A stretch of DNA of 64,000 bases from positions 1-64,000 of the forward strand of contig NZ_REFA01000001.1 in assembly GCF_003852705.1 (NCBI RefSeq), read 5' to 3'. The position numbers and the translations under genes were made by a program. The DNA comes from Amniculibacterium aquaticum. Its GTDB lineage: Bacteria > Bacteroidota > Bacteroidia > Flavobacteriales > Weeksellaceae. The notes under the pieces were generated by a model. That model saw only the letters and a list, made by a program, of their open reading frames with translations. It made no database searches and was not told where the DNA came from. Shown one piece after another: positions 18,464-25,936 of the stretch (positions are counted from its first letter, which is position 1; every line of letters starts with the position of its first letter).

Positions 18464-18787
18464 TTAGTTTTTCTCTTCTGTTTTTCTGAAGTATACTTCG
18501 TCATCCAGCCATTCTCTAACGGCGATGGATGTTGGTTTTGGAAGTCTTTCGTAATGCTTAGAGATTTCGATTTGTTCTCTGTTTTCAAAAACTTCTTCCA
18601 AAGTAGAATTATGAACCGCAAACTCGTCCAACTTTGCATGAAGTTCCGAACGGATTTCTGCATTGATCTGTTCTGCTCTTTTTCCCATAATCACGATAGC
18701 CTCATAGATGGAGCCTACTTTTTCTTCAATCTTATCTCTATCGTAAGTTATTGTACTTAGTTCTGCTTTAGTGTCCTTTACGCTCAT
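18464..18787 (-). CDS. RNA polymerase omega/Rpb6-like subunit (Bacteroidota type)
   Basis: A 107-residue protein that matches the Bacteroidota-specific omega equivalent: TYDRDKIEEKVGSIYEAIVIMGKRAEQI is the helical segment that packs on the beta' subunit, and a charged tail LDDEVYFRKTEEKN follows. It helps RNA polymerase assembly. Neighbours bamD (32 bases upstream) and coaBC (104 bases downstream) on the same strand are the standard Bacteroidota context. Confidence 0.9.
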   Translation of the reverse strand: MSVKDTKAELSTITYDRDKIEEKVGSIYEAIVIMGKRAEQINAEIRSELHAKLDEFAVHNSTLEEVFENREQIEISKHYERLPKPTSIAVREWLDDEVYFRKTEEKN

Positions 18788-18819
18788 TGTTAAACAATTT
18801 AAGGTTGCAAAGTTAATAA

Positions 18820-19815
18820 TTATTTTTTAATTGGCAAGGTTACATTTGGTGCCGGTGTTGCAATTTTGGCAGAGTCTCTCAAAGTTTGTTGAGCTCTTTT
18901 CTCTGCTGACATCTGATCTCTAAGCTGTTGTTCCGTTTTTAATTTTTCGGCTTCATTGTCGGCTAATTTCTTTTGTTTTTCGGTTAGAGCTGCTCTTCTT
19001 TTCTCAACATCCTTTTGCAACTGGGCAAACTTTTCGCTTTCCTTAGTCAGTTTTTCGGTGGTACTCACTGCTGTTTTTGCAAGATCTGTATTTGGAAATT
19101 CTTTTTCTACGGTTTTAGCAAAAGCAAGGGCGCTTTTCAGTCGTTCTTCTTTTAAATCGTAAATGGAATTGATGGCCAATTCGTATTTTGATTTTAGAAT
19201 ATAATCATAAATCTGAGGTCTTAGTTTGGTGCTTGGAAAATCGTCTAAAACATTTTCAAATGTAACCGACGCAGCTTTGTACTCGCCCATTTTATAATAT
19301 TGTCTGGCGCTTTCATAAGCCTTAAATTCAAGCTTGTATGACAATTCATCAATCAATGAACTGATGTTTTTTGATTTTTCAGAATTGGGATATGTGTTTA
19401 AGAAATCTTGCAACTCGTTGATTGCCGACTTGGTGCTGGATTGGTCCAAATTGTACTCCATGCTGCCTTGGTAATAGCACAAAGCTGACATGTATGCCGT
19501 TTCTTCTTTTCTAGGATCTTTAGGGAAGTTTACGGTAAAACTCTTGAATTGAGCTCCCGCAATTCTATAAGCCTTGTCGTAATAGTTGGCGTACGCTTGG
19601 TTGTACAATACATTCGGATAATCATCGGTTCCAGCTACTAAATTGCTCAATCGGTCATAAAGAGACAACGCATCTCTCCATTTTTTCTTTGCAAATTTTT
19701 CATTAGCCACCTTCAAAATGAAATTTTTATCGGCACTTTTCATCGCTTTTTCCTGATCTCTACTGCATGCTGTAAGAGTGAATGCCGCAAAAATGACCAT
19801 GATGTATTTTTTCAT
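18820..19815 (-). CDS. bamD: Outer-membrane assembly lipoprotein BamD
   Basis: A 331-residue lipoprotein with lipobox LTACS (Cys17). TPR-like repeats run from about residue 25 to 245 (DALSLYDRLSNLVAGTDDYP, then AGAQFKSFTVNFPKDPRKEE and later repeats), the BamD layout. A Bacteroidota-style charged C-terminal coiled coil (about 245-320, rich in K, E, Q) extends beyond the E. coli length. BamD works with BamA in inserting beta-barrels in the outer membrane. It leads the leftward omega-coaBC-porD-recN block. Confidence 0.92.
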   Translation of the reverse strand: MKKYIMVIFAAFTLTACSRDQEKAMKSADKNFILKVANEKFAKKKWRDALSLYDRLSNLVAGTDDYPNVLYNQAYANYYDKAYRIAGAQFKSFTVNFPKDPRKEETAYMSALCYYQGSMEYNLDQSSTKSAINELQDFLNTYPNSEKSKNISSLIDELSYKLEFKAYESARQYYKMGEYKAASVTFENVLDDFPSTKLRPQIYDYILKSKYELAINSIYDLKEERLKSALAFAKTVEKEFPNTDLAKTAVSTTEKLTKESEKFAQLQKDVEKRRAALTEKQKKLADNEAEKLKTEQQLRDQMSAEKRAQQTLRDSAKIATPAPNVTLPIKK

Positions 19816-19924
19816 AATATTTTCCCGAAAGATTTTTTATTTTTAATAGTAATCAATATTGATTTTGCAAAAATATACTTTTTTTTCTCCTAACCTTTTA
19901 TTTTAATGATTTTTAATGAATTTA

Positions 19925-20554
19925 TTAGGATTGATGGTAGCCTAATGATGCAAAAAGAGATAATAAAATGCTGGCACAAACTTTCTTTTCGGCTTCTGCC
20001 AAATACGATTGCTCATTTTTATGAGGAACATATTCTTGGTAAAAATTCTTATTCCTGATAACAAATAATGTCGATCCCAGTATGATGGTGAGCATGTCTT
20101 CTGCCTTAGGAGCATGGGTGAACACACCGGTCGCTACTCCTCTTTGCACCAACTCGTCCAATTTATTAACCGTAACTTTATAAAATTCGGTCAATTCGGA
20201 TTTCAAATCATCTCCAGCACGAAGTTCTTGAGTCACGAAGCCATGAAAATAGCTGTACTTAAACAATTGCTTGGTAACGAATTTTATGATTTCTTTAAAC
20301 TGCATTTCCGGATTCCCGTCCTTGATAATTTCAGAAAATTCTTTAAAATTCTGTCTTGTTTTTTGCACCCGTAATTGATATAGACTTCCCATCATTTTTT
20401 CTTTTGACCCAAAATAATACGAAATCATGGCTACATTGACCTGAGCTTTGGTACAGATCTCTCTTACCGAGGTTCCTTCAAATCCTTTTTGAGCAATTAG
20501 CTCTTCTGCAACTTCCAAAATATGAATTTGTTTTTCTGAAAATCTAGCGTCCAT
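19925..20554 (-). CDS. TetR/AcrR family transcription regulator
   Basis: A 209-residue regulator. The N-terminal TetR helix-turn-helix (about 8-55) reads EKQIHILEVAEELIAQKGF then EGTSVREICTKAQVNVAMISYYFGSKE. The C-terminal region is an all-helical ligand-binding and dimer domain with no clear ligand. It is divergent from the tatD gene, with 84 bases between the start codons; those could hold an operator, though I see no perfect palindrome. No efflux genes adjoin it, so the target is unknown. Confidence 0.9.
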   Translation of the reverse strand: MDARFSEKQIHILEVAEELIAQKGFEGTSVREICTKAQVNVAMISYYFGSKEKMMGSLYQLRVQKTRQNFKEFSEIIKDGNPEMQFKEIIKFVTKQLFKYSYFHGFVTQELRAGDDLKSELTEFYKVTVNKLDELVQRGVATGVFTHAPKAEDMLTIILGSTLFVIRNKNFYQEYVPHKNEQSYLAEAEKKVCASILLSLFASLGYHQS

Positions 20555-20605
20555 TCAAATAGTTTTTGTAAAAGTAATCATTTTCATAGCATATGCAAAT
20601 TTCAA

Positions 20606-20635
20606 TTGAATTATTCTTTCATTTTTGTAAATTTG
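20606..20635 (+). promoter_or_regulatory. Bacteroidota promoter of the tatD-tcdA-rnpA operon
   Basis: TTG (20606-20608), 19 bases, TAAATTTG (20628-20635): good spacing and a perfect -7 match. The -7 box ends only 3 bases before the ATG at 20639, which predicts a nearly leaderless transcript. Confidence 0.55.
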
Positions 20636-20638
20636 ATT

Positions 20639-21262
20639 ATGTTTTTATTCGATTTCCACCATCACCATCCTCAAAAAAAATCAGGACTTTATAACGCAAA
20701 CATTCTTGAAGATGTTTTTACAAATCCTTTTTCTATCGGATTGCATCCAAAGGATATTGATGAAAATTGGAAAAAAAATTTGCAGACCGTAAAAGACATC
20801 AGTGCCGACAAAAACTGTAAAGCCATTGGAGAATGTGGATTGGACCGATTGATTGCTGTCGATTTTGAACTCCAAAAATCGGTGTTCGAAGCACAAATCG
20901 ATTGGGCCAACGAAATACAAAAGCCCATCATCATCCATTGTGTTCGTTCTTTTTCGGAAACCATTGCGTTGGGAAAAAAGAGTAAAGTCCAAATGGTTAT
21001 TCATGGATTTAACAAAAAAAATGCACTTGCCCAAGAACTTTTGTCCCATGGTTTTTCTCTAAGTTTTGGAAAAGCAGTTCTGAACCGTGTATCTTTGCAA
21101 CTTGTTATAAAAGAAGTTCCATTAGAAAAAATATTTTTAGAAACCGATGATTCCGACTTCGAAATCGTTGAACTTTATCAAAAGGTAGCGGATATAAAAT
21201 CAATATCTGTGGAAGAACTTCAAAATCAAATTCAAAAAAATTTAGAAAATACCATCAAATAA
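20639..21262 (+). CDS. TatD-family metal-dependent hydrolase
   Basis: A 207-residue TatD-type TIM-barrel nuclease/hydrolase, shorter than the usual 255-265 residues of TatD but common in Bacteroidota. It starts with FDFHHHHP, giving metal-binding HxH, and has GECGLDR with the bridging Glu, PIIIHCVRSF and HGF with further His ligands, and the late metal Asp in FLETDDSD. These proteins act as DNA 3'-5' exonucleases or D-aminoacyl-type hydrolases. The ATG at 20639 is chosen over an upstream TTG at 20606, which lies in the promoter. It is followed immediately by tcdA. Confidence 0.85.
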   Translation: MFLFDFHHHHPQKKSGLYNANILEDVFTNPFSIGLHPKDIDENWKKNLQTVKDISADKNCKAIGECGLDRLIAVDFELQKSVFEAQIDWANEIQKPIIIHCVRSFSETIALGKKSKVQMVIHGFNKKNALAQELLSHGFSLSFGKAVLNRVSLQLVIKEVPLEKIFLETDDSDFEIVELYQKVADIKSISVEELQNQIQKNLENTIK

Positions 21263-21991
21263 ATGAATACCGATTGGCTGGAAAGAACCGAATTGCTCAT
21301 AAAAAAAGAGGGTTTAGAAAAACTAATCCGTGCACAAATTTTGGTTGTAGGACTGGGCGGAGTAGGAGCCTTTGCAGCAGAATTTCTTGCAAGAGCCGGA
21401 GTGGGCAATCTGACCATTGTGGATGGCGATGTGGTGGACAAAACCAACATCAACAGACAACTTCCTGCTTTGCATTCGACCGTTGGACTGCCAAAAGTGA
21501 ATGTTCTTGAAAACCGGTTGTTGGAAATAAACCCCGAGCTGAATTTAAAAACCATTTTCCAGTTTTTGAATCCAGAAGACATGGAGAAAGTTTTGGACGA
21601 AAAGAAATACGATTATGTTTTGGACTGCATCGACAGTGTTTTGCCCAAACTCACCCTTATCAAAGCATGTAGAAACAGAAAAGTAAAAATTATTTCGGCC
21701 ATGGGAGCCGGTGGGAAAACGGATCCTAGCCAAGTCATGGTTAGAGACATTAGCAAAACGAACAATTGCTATCTTGCCAAGCAAATCCGCAAACGGTTGA
21801 AAAGGGAATACAGCATCACCAAAGGATTCAAATGTGTTTTTTCTACCGAACTGCAACAAGAAGACAGTCTGAAGATGACCGATGGCAGCCAGTTCAAAAA
21901 ATCCTATTACGGCACCGTCAGTTTTATGCCGGCACTTTTTGGGCTTCATGCTGCAGCAGAAGTCATCAATTACATTTCTAAAAAGAAATAA
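21263..21991 (+). CDS. tcdA: tRNA threonylcarbamoyladenosine dehydratase TcdA
   Basis: A 242-residue E1-like ThiF enzyme. Its Rossmann nucleotide site is VVGLGGVGAFAAEFLARAG, followed by the acidic loop DGDVVDKTNINRQ; the catalytic region contains ISAMGAGGKTDPSQV. TcdA uses ATP to cyclise t6A to ct6A at position 37 of tRNAs decoding ANN codons. The ATG directly abuts the TAA of the tatD gene (positions 21260-21262), and rnpA begins 1 base after its own stop, so the three genes are tightly coupled. Confidence 0.92.
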   Translation: MNTDWLERTELLIKKEGLEKLIRAQILVVGLGGVGAFAAEFLARAGVGNLTIVDGDVVDKTNINRQLPALHSTVGLPKVNVLENRLLEINPELNLKTIFQFLNPEDMEKVLDEKKYDYVLDCIDSVLPKLTLIKACRNRKVKIISAMGAGGKTDPSQVMVRDISKTNNCYLAKQIRKRLKREYSITKGFKCVFSTELQQEDSLKMTDGSQFKKSYYGTVSFMPALFGLHAAAEVINYISKKK

Positions 21992-21992
21992 C

Positions 21993-22388
21993 ATGGAAAC
22001 AAGCACGACATATTCCAGAGTAGAAAAGCTCAAGCAAAAAAAAGAATTGGGATTGCTTTTTGAGAAAGGAAAATGGAAAACCCATCATTACCTGAGGGTG
22101 GTTTTTTATGAAAATAAATTGGAAAATCCAGAACAAGGAAAATTTGGAGTCTGTGTATCCAAACGATATTTTAAAAAAGCGGTGGACAGAAACCGCATAA
22201 AAAGGTTATTGCGCGAATGCTACAGGTTGAACAAAGATTTGTACACCGCTTCTTTTGGTGAAACGACTTTGACCATGTTGTTTTGGATTTCTAAAGAACT
22301 TCCCCAAAAACAAGAAGATGTTCTGGTGGAATTTAAAAAAATATGCGAAAAAGTAGCTAAAACCAGAACAGCTTCTACTTCAGTCTAA
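21993..22388 (+). CDS. rnpA: Ribonuclease P protein component
   Basis: A 131-residue basic protein with the RnpA signature: RKVVFYENK-like strand, FGVCVSKRYFKKAVDRNRIKRLLREC (RNR motif) and a helical basic core. It binds RNase P RNA and helps 5' maturation of tRNAs. Start is placed at the ATG at 21993, one base after the tcdA stop; an in-frame upstream extension would overlap tcdA for over 100 bases. It is not next to rpmH, the usual neighbour in many bacteria. Confidence 0.93.
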   Translation: METSTTYSRVEKLKQKKELGLLFEKGKWKTHHYLRVVFYENKLENPEQGKFGVCVSKRYFKKAVDRNRIKRLLRECYRLNKDLYTASFGETTLTMLFWISKELPQKQEDVLVEFKKICEKVAKTRTASTSV

Positions 22389-22497
22389 CAAACCCATTTC
22401 TTGCGTTTCTTCCTAGGTCTTATTTCCCTTTATTGATTGGGAATGACTCGAGTGTTGCATCTTTAGAATGCTCATTTTTTATCATACAGATTCTGGT

Positions 22498-23889
22498 CTA
22501 ATCTTTACCTACCATATCTTCAGGATTTACCCAAAGATCAAATTGTTCTGCAGTCAATAATCCCAGATTAACGGCTTCTTCTTTTAGGGTAGTTCCGTTT
22601 TTATGGGCGGTTTTTGCGATTTTTGCAGCATTTTCATATCCAATATGCGTGTTGAGGGCTGTAACCAACATCAGAGATTTGTCCACCAATTCTTTTATCC
22701 TTTTCCGATTGGCTTCTATTCCTACAGCGCAATGTTCGTTGAAGGAAGTCATGGCATCGCCCAATAATTGTGCAGACTGCAAAAAATTGTAGGCCATCAC
22801 CGGTTTGAAAACATTGAGTTCATAATTTCCTTGGGTGCCTGCGAAAGAAATGGTGGTGTCGTTTCCTAAAACTTGGGCGCAAACCATGGTCAGGGCCTCA
22901 TTTTGTGTGGGATTTACTTTTCCCGGCATGATGGACGATCCCGGTTCGTTTTCCGGAATATAAATTTCTCCAATTCCGGAGCGAGGCCCAGAAGCCAACA
23001 GCCGAATGTCTTGTGCTATTTTAAATAGCGATACCGCCAATTGTTTCAGTGCGCCGTGCGTTTCGACTAAGGCATCGTGTGCCGCCAATGCTTCAAATTT
23101 GTTAGCAGCAGTAACAAAGGGCAAAGCGGTAAATTGAGCAATGTATTCAGCTACTTTTACATCGTAACCTTTCGGCGTGTTCAGTCCGGTACCTACGGCA
23201 GTCCCGCCCAAAGCCAATTCGCTAAGATGTGGAAGTGTGTTTTTAATGGCCTTTTTGGCGTGTTTCAGTTGTGCAACATAGCCTGAAAATTCCTGTCCCA
23301 GAGTTAGAGGAGTGGCGTCCATCAGGTGGGTTCTCCCGATTTTTACAATATCTTGAAAGTCAATGACTTTTTTTTGCAGGGTTTTAGTTAGATTTTCCAA
23401 AGCCGGCAAAGTGGTTTCCACAACTTTTTTATACGCTGCAATGTGCATGGCCGTTGGAAATGTATCGTTGGAAGATTGGGACTTGTTGACATCGTCGTTC
23501 GGGTGGATGTCAGGTTTTTCACCCAACTTACCACCGTTGTTGCAGTGGGATTTGTTGGCAATAACTTCATTTACATTCATATTGCTCTGTGTTCCGGATC
23601 CGGTTTGCCAAACGACCAGTGGAAATTGATCGTTGAGTTTTCCCTCCAAAATTTCGTCACAGACTGCGGATATCCGATCTCTTTTGTCGGGACTTAAAAC
23701 GCCCAAATCGGTGTTGGTGTGTGCGGCTGCTTTTTTTAAAATAGCAAAGGCTTCAATAATTTCGTGTGGCATGGATGCTTCAGGGCCGATTTTAAAGTTG
23801 GTTCTGGATCTTTCGGTTTGTGCACCCCAAAATTTATCGGCAGGGACTTTCACCTCGCCCATTGTATCGTGTTCTGTTCTGTAATTCAT
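22498..23889 (-). CDS. fumC: Class II fumarate hydratase
   Basis: A 463-residue fumarase of the oxygen-stable, iron-free class. The fumarate lyase signature [16 protein letters not shown] is present (Ser is the catalytic base in this family), along with [19 protein letters not shown] and the active-site [22 protein letters not shown]. It interconverts fumarate and malate in the TCA cycle. A class I [4Fe-4S] fumarase lies at 58197-59804, so this genome appears to carry both. No operon partner is seen; it converges on rnpA. Confidence 0.97.
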   Translation of the reverse strand: MNYRTEHDTMGEVKVPADKFWGAQTERSRTNFKIGPEASMPHEIIEAFAILKKAAAHTNTDLGVLSPDKRDRISAVCDEILEGKLNDQFPLVVWQTGSGTQSNMNVNEVIANKSHCNNGGKLGEKPDIHPNDDVNKSQSSNDTFPTAMHIAAYKKVVETTLPALENLTKTLQKKVIDFQDIVKIGRTHLMDATPLTLGQEFSGYVAQLKHAKKAIKNTLPHLSELALGGTAVGTGLNTPKGYDVKVAEYIAQFTALPFVTAANKFEALAAHDALVETHGALKQLAVSLFKIAQDIRLLASGPRSGIGEIYIPENEPGSSIMPGKVNPTQNEALTMVCAQVLGNDTTISFAGTQGNYELNVFKPVMAYNFLQSAQLLGDAMTSFNEHCAVGIEANRKRIKELVDKSLMLVTALNTHIGYENAAKIAKTAHKNGTTLKEEAVNLGLLTAEQFDLWVNPEDMVGKD

Positions 23890-24051
23890 CGTAATATTTT
23901 TTATAAATTTAAGAAGATTTTCATGGATTTGTCATTTTTATTTATTTGTTAAATCAATGCTAAAGTTTTGATTTTTAAATGAGTATTGATTTTAGATAAA
24001 GAGTGAGTTTTCCAAGATTTCTTTGTATTTTTACGGGTTTAAATTGAATTT

Positions 24052-24684
24052 GTGAAATACAAACTGTTTCTATTGATTTTATCGCTGTTGGGGAATTTTG
24101 TTTTTTCTCAGCAGAATGAAGAATTTAAAAAAGCCAAAGGTTATTTTGATTATCAGCGCTATTTGTTGGGGCAATCGTTTAAGAAAAAGTTTGATGAAGA
24201 ACCTGATAATTACAAGAAAGTTGAAATTAAAAAGACTTTTGCCGAATTTATGGTGAAGATGGATAGCGTACAGAATGTCGAATTCGTAAACATCTTGATT
24301 AAGGTGAAAAACAATGAAATTCTGCATCCAAAATCCGAGCAGGATTTGGCTCAAACTTTCGTGAAAGAAGGAGGACGATTGCCTAAAGGCGAAATTCCGG
24401 CTGAATATCCTGGTGGGATGAACGAGCTTAGAAAACAAGTTGCCAGTTTGCTTTATTTTGATAATGTGGACGAAAATCAAAAGTTTGTGCAAACCGAAAT
24501 TGATTTTATTGTGGACAAATCCGGTGAAATTACTCAGGTAAATGCCGTGGGCGACAATTCCATTTTTAACCGACAAGCAGAAATTGCGATGTACCTTTTA
24601 CCCAATAAATTTTCACCGGCCATCATTGATAAAAATCCGGTGAGATACCGATTCAAGATGCCGTTGTCCATGCGATTTGATTAA
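24052..24684 (+). CDS. Exported protein with a TonB C-terminal-like domain
   Basis: A 210-residue protein with a signal peptide (FLLILSLLGNFVFSQQ) and a C-terminal region from about residue 119 (EYPGGMNELRKQVASLLYF, IDFIVDKSGEITQV, KFSPAIIDKNPVRYRFKMPLSMRF) that matches the beta-alpha-beta shape of TonB C-terminal domains in Bacteroidota. It lacks the N-terminal membrane anchor and Pro-rich spacer of a working TonB, so it may be a periplasmic TonB_C-fold protein. The start is a GTG at 24052, chosen because it gives the complete signal peptide. It overlaps no gene and precedes tadA by 10 bases. Confidence 0.75.
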   Translation: MKYKLFLLILSLLGNFVFSQQNEEFKKAKGYFDYQRYLLGQSFKKKFDEEPDNYKKVEIKKTFAEFMVKMDSVQNVEFVNILIKVKNNEILHPKSEQDLAQTFVKEGGRLPKGEIPAEYPGGMNELRKQVASLLYFDNVDENQKFVQTEIDFIVDKSGEITQVNAVGDNSIFNRQAEIAMYLLPNKFSPAIIDKNPVRYRFKMPLSMRFD

Positions 24685-24694
24685 TTTTTTGAAG

Positions 24695-25126
24695 ATGTTT
24701 ACCGACGAATATTTTATGAAACAAGCCTATCAGGAAGCCTTAGTCGCCTTGGAAAAGGGCGAAATTCCAGTGGGTTGTGTGGTGGTTTTTGATAACAGAA
24801 TTATTGCAAGAGGTTATAACCTAACCGAAATGCTGAACGATGTAACTGCCCATGCAGAAATGCAGGCCATAACTTCAGCAGCCCATTTTTTAGGCGGAAA
24901 GTATTTGATTAATTGTACACTTTATGTCACTCTAGAACCTTGTGTGATGTGTGCAGGGGCATTGTCTTGGTCGCAAATATCCAAAGTGGTTATTGGTGCC
25001 AGAGACCAGCATCGTGGTTTCTTGGCAAAAGGACTTTCCCTGCATCCCAAAACAGAAATCGTCTATGGAGTTTTAGAAGATGAATGTTCCGCAATCATCA
25101 AAGATTTTTTTAAAAATAAGCGATAG
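24695..25126 (+). CDS. tadA: tRNA-specific adenosine deaminase
   Basis: A 143-residue zinc-dependent deaminase. The zinc and catalytic residues are in HAEMQAI (His and proton-shuttling Glu) and PCVMCAGAL (two Cys ligands); GEIPVGCVVV is the conserved N-terminal part. TadA converts A34 to inosine in tRNA-Arg(ACG). Start chosen at the ATG at 24695, 10 bases after the preceding stop. Confidence 0.94.
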   Translation: MFTDEYFMKQAYQEALVALEKGEIPVGCVVVFDNRIIARGYNLTEMLNDVTAHAEMQAITSAAHFLGGKYLINCTLYVTLEPCVMCAGALSWSQISKVVIGARDQHRGFLAKGLSLHPKTEIVYGVLEDECSAIIKDFFKNKR

Positions 25127-25211
25127 AAAATTGCTGCTTTTTGATTGCTTTTAGAAAGAAAAAGAAATTGATTTTAAATTTATAAGAGGATCAATGCGTT
25201 ATTTTTAGTGC

Positions 25212-25847
25212 TTAGAACAAGAAATCATGTTTTATTCCGATATTGAATAAACTGTTGTTTGGAGAATTTGGCGTTAATTTAAGCATATTGTTTTCTGTTC
25301 TGTTATTGCCTAAAATAAAAACCTCATAATTCATAAAGACTGCTGTTTTGTCCGAAATAAAATAGTTAAATCCCAATCCTGGATTAAAAGAACCATAAAA
25401 CTTTGAATAATCCGTTTTCTCGTTTGAAGGATAATCGTAATTGCTTTTTATTTCTTGGTTCAATGCAAATCCCAATTTAAAATTTCCGCTAAAGTTTTTT
25501 ATTATCCGATATTTCCAAATTAAATTTAAGGGAAGCGATAGTACTGCTCCTTCAAACTGACCATGTGTAGAATTGTTTTCATGGATCACTCCTGTTTCAA
25601 AATATTTTATTCTACCGTTAACAGACCAATTTTTTGCAAAATAATATTCTGCTAAAAGACCCGCTTGAAAAGAAGTCATTCTGCTCGGATGGACAGAAAT
25701 TATTGCATTCAAACCCATTTCGCCTCCAAAAAACCATTTTCCTTTTGGGTTTATGATTTCGTTTGTTTGTGAGGTGGCTTTATTAGAAAATACACATAAG
25801 GCCATGGTTAAAAATATTTTGAAGTTCAAATTTTTATAGTTTTTCAT
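25212..25847 (-). CDS. Outer-membrane beta-barrel-like hypothetical protein
   Basis: A 211-residue protein with a signal peptide (FKIFLTMALCVFSNKATSQ). The mature part has alternating aromatic/polar strands (WFFGGEMGLNAIISVHPS, FQAGLLAEYYFAKNWSVNGRIKYFETG) and ends in F-L-F, consistent with an eight-stranded outer-membrane barrel. No function can be assigned. It converges on tadA and precedes mutS on the same strand, with 89 bases between mutS and its own 3' end. Confidence 0.75.
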   Translation of the reverse strand: MKNYKNLNFKIFLTMALCVFSNKATSQTNEIINPKGKWFFGGEMGLNAIISVHPSRMTSFQAGLLAEYYFAKNWSVNGRIKYFETGVIHENNSTHGQFEGAVLSLPLNLIWKYRIIKNFSGNFKLGFALNQEIKSNYDYPSNEKTDYSKFYGSFNPGLGFNYFISDKTAVFMNYEVFILGNNRTENNMLKLTPNSPNNSLFNIGIKHDFLF

Positions 25848-25936
25848 GATCCAAATATATTTGATTTTTTTGTTTGAGTGGATAAATCAAATTTAATATT
25901 TTTCTCATTGGAATAAAACTTTTTTGAACGAAGAAA

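Noticed and set aside
22389-22497. A terminator between rnpA and fumC
   Set aside because: The only pairing (GCAT with ATGC) is too short and interrupted to be convincing.
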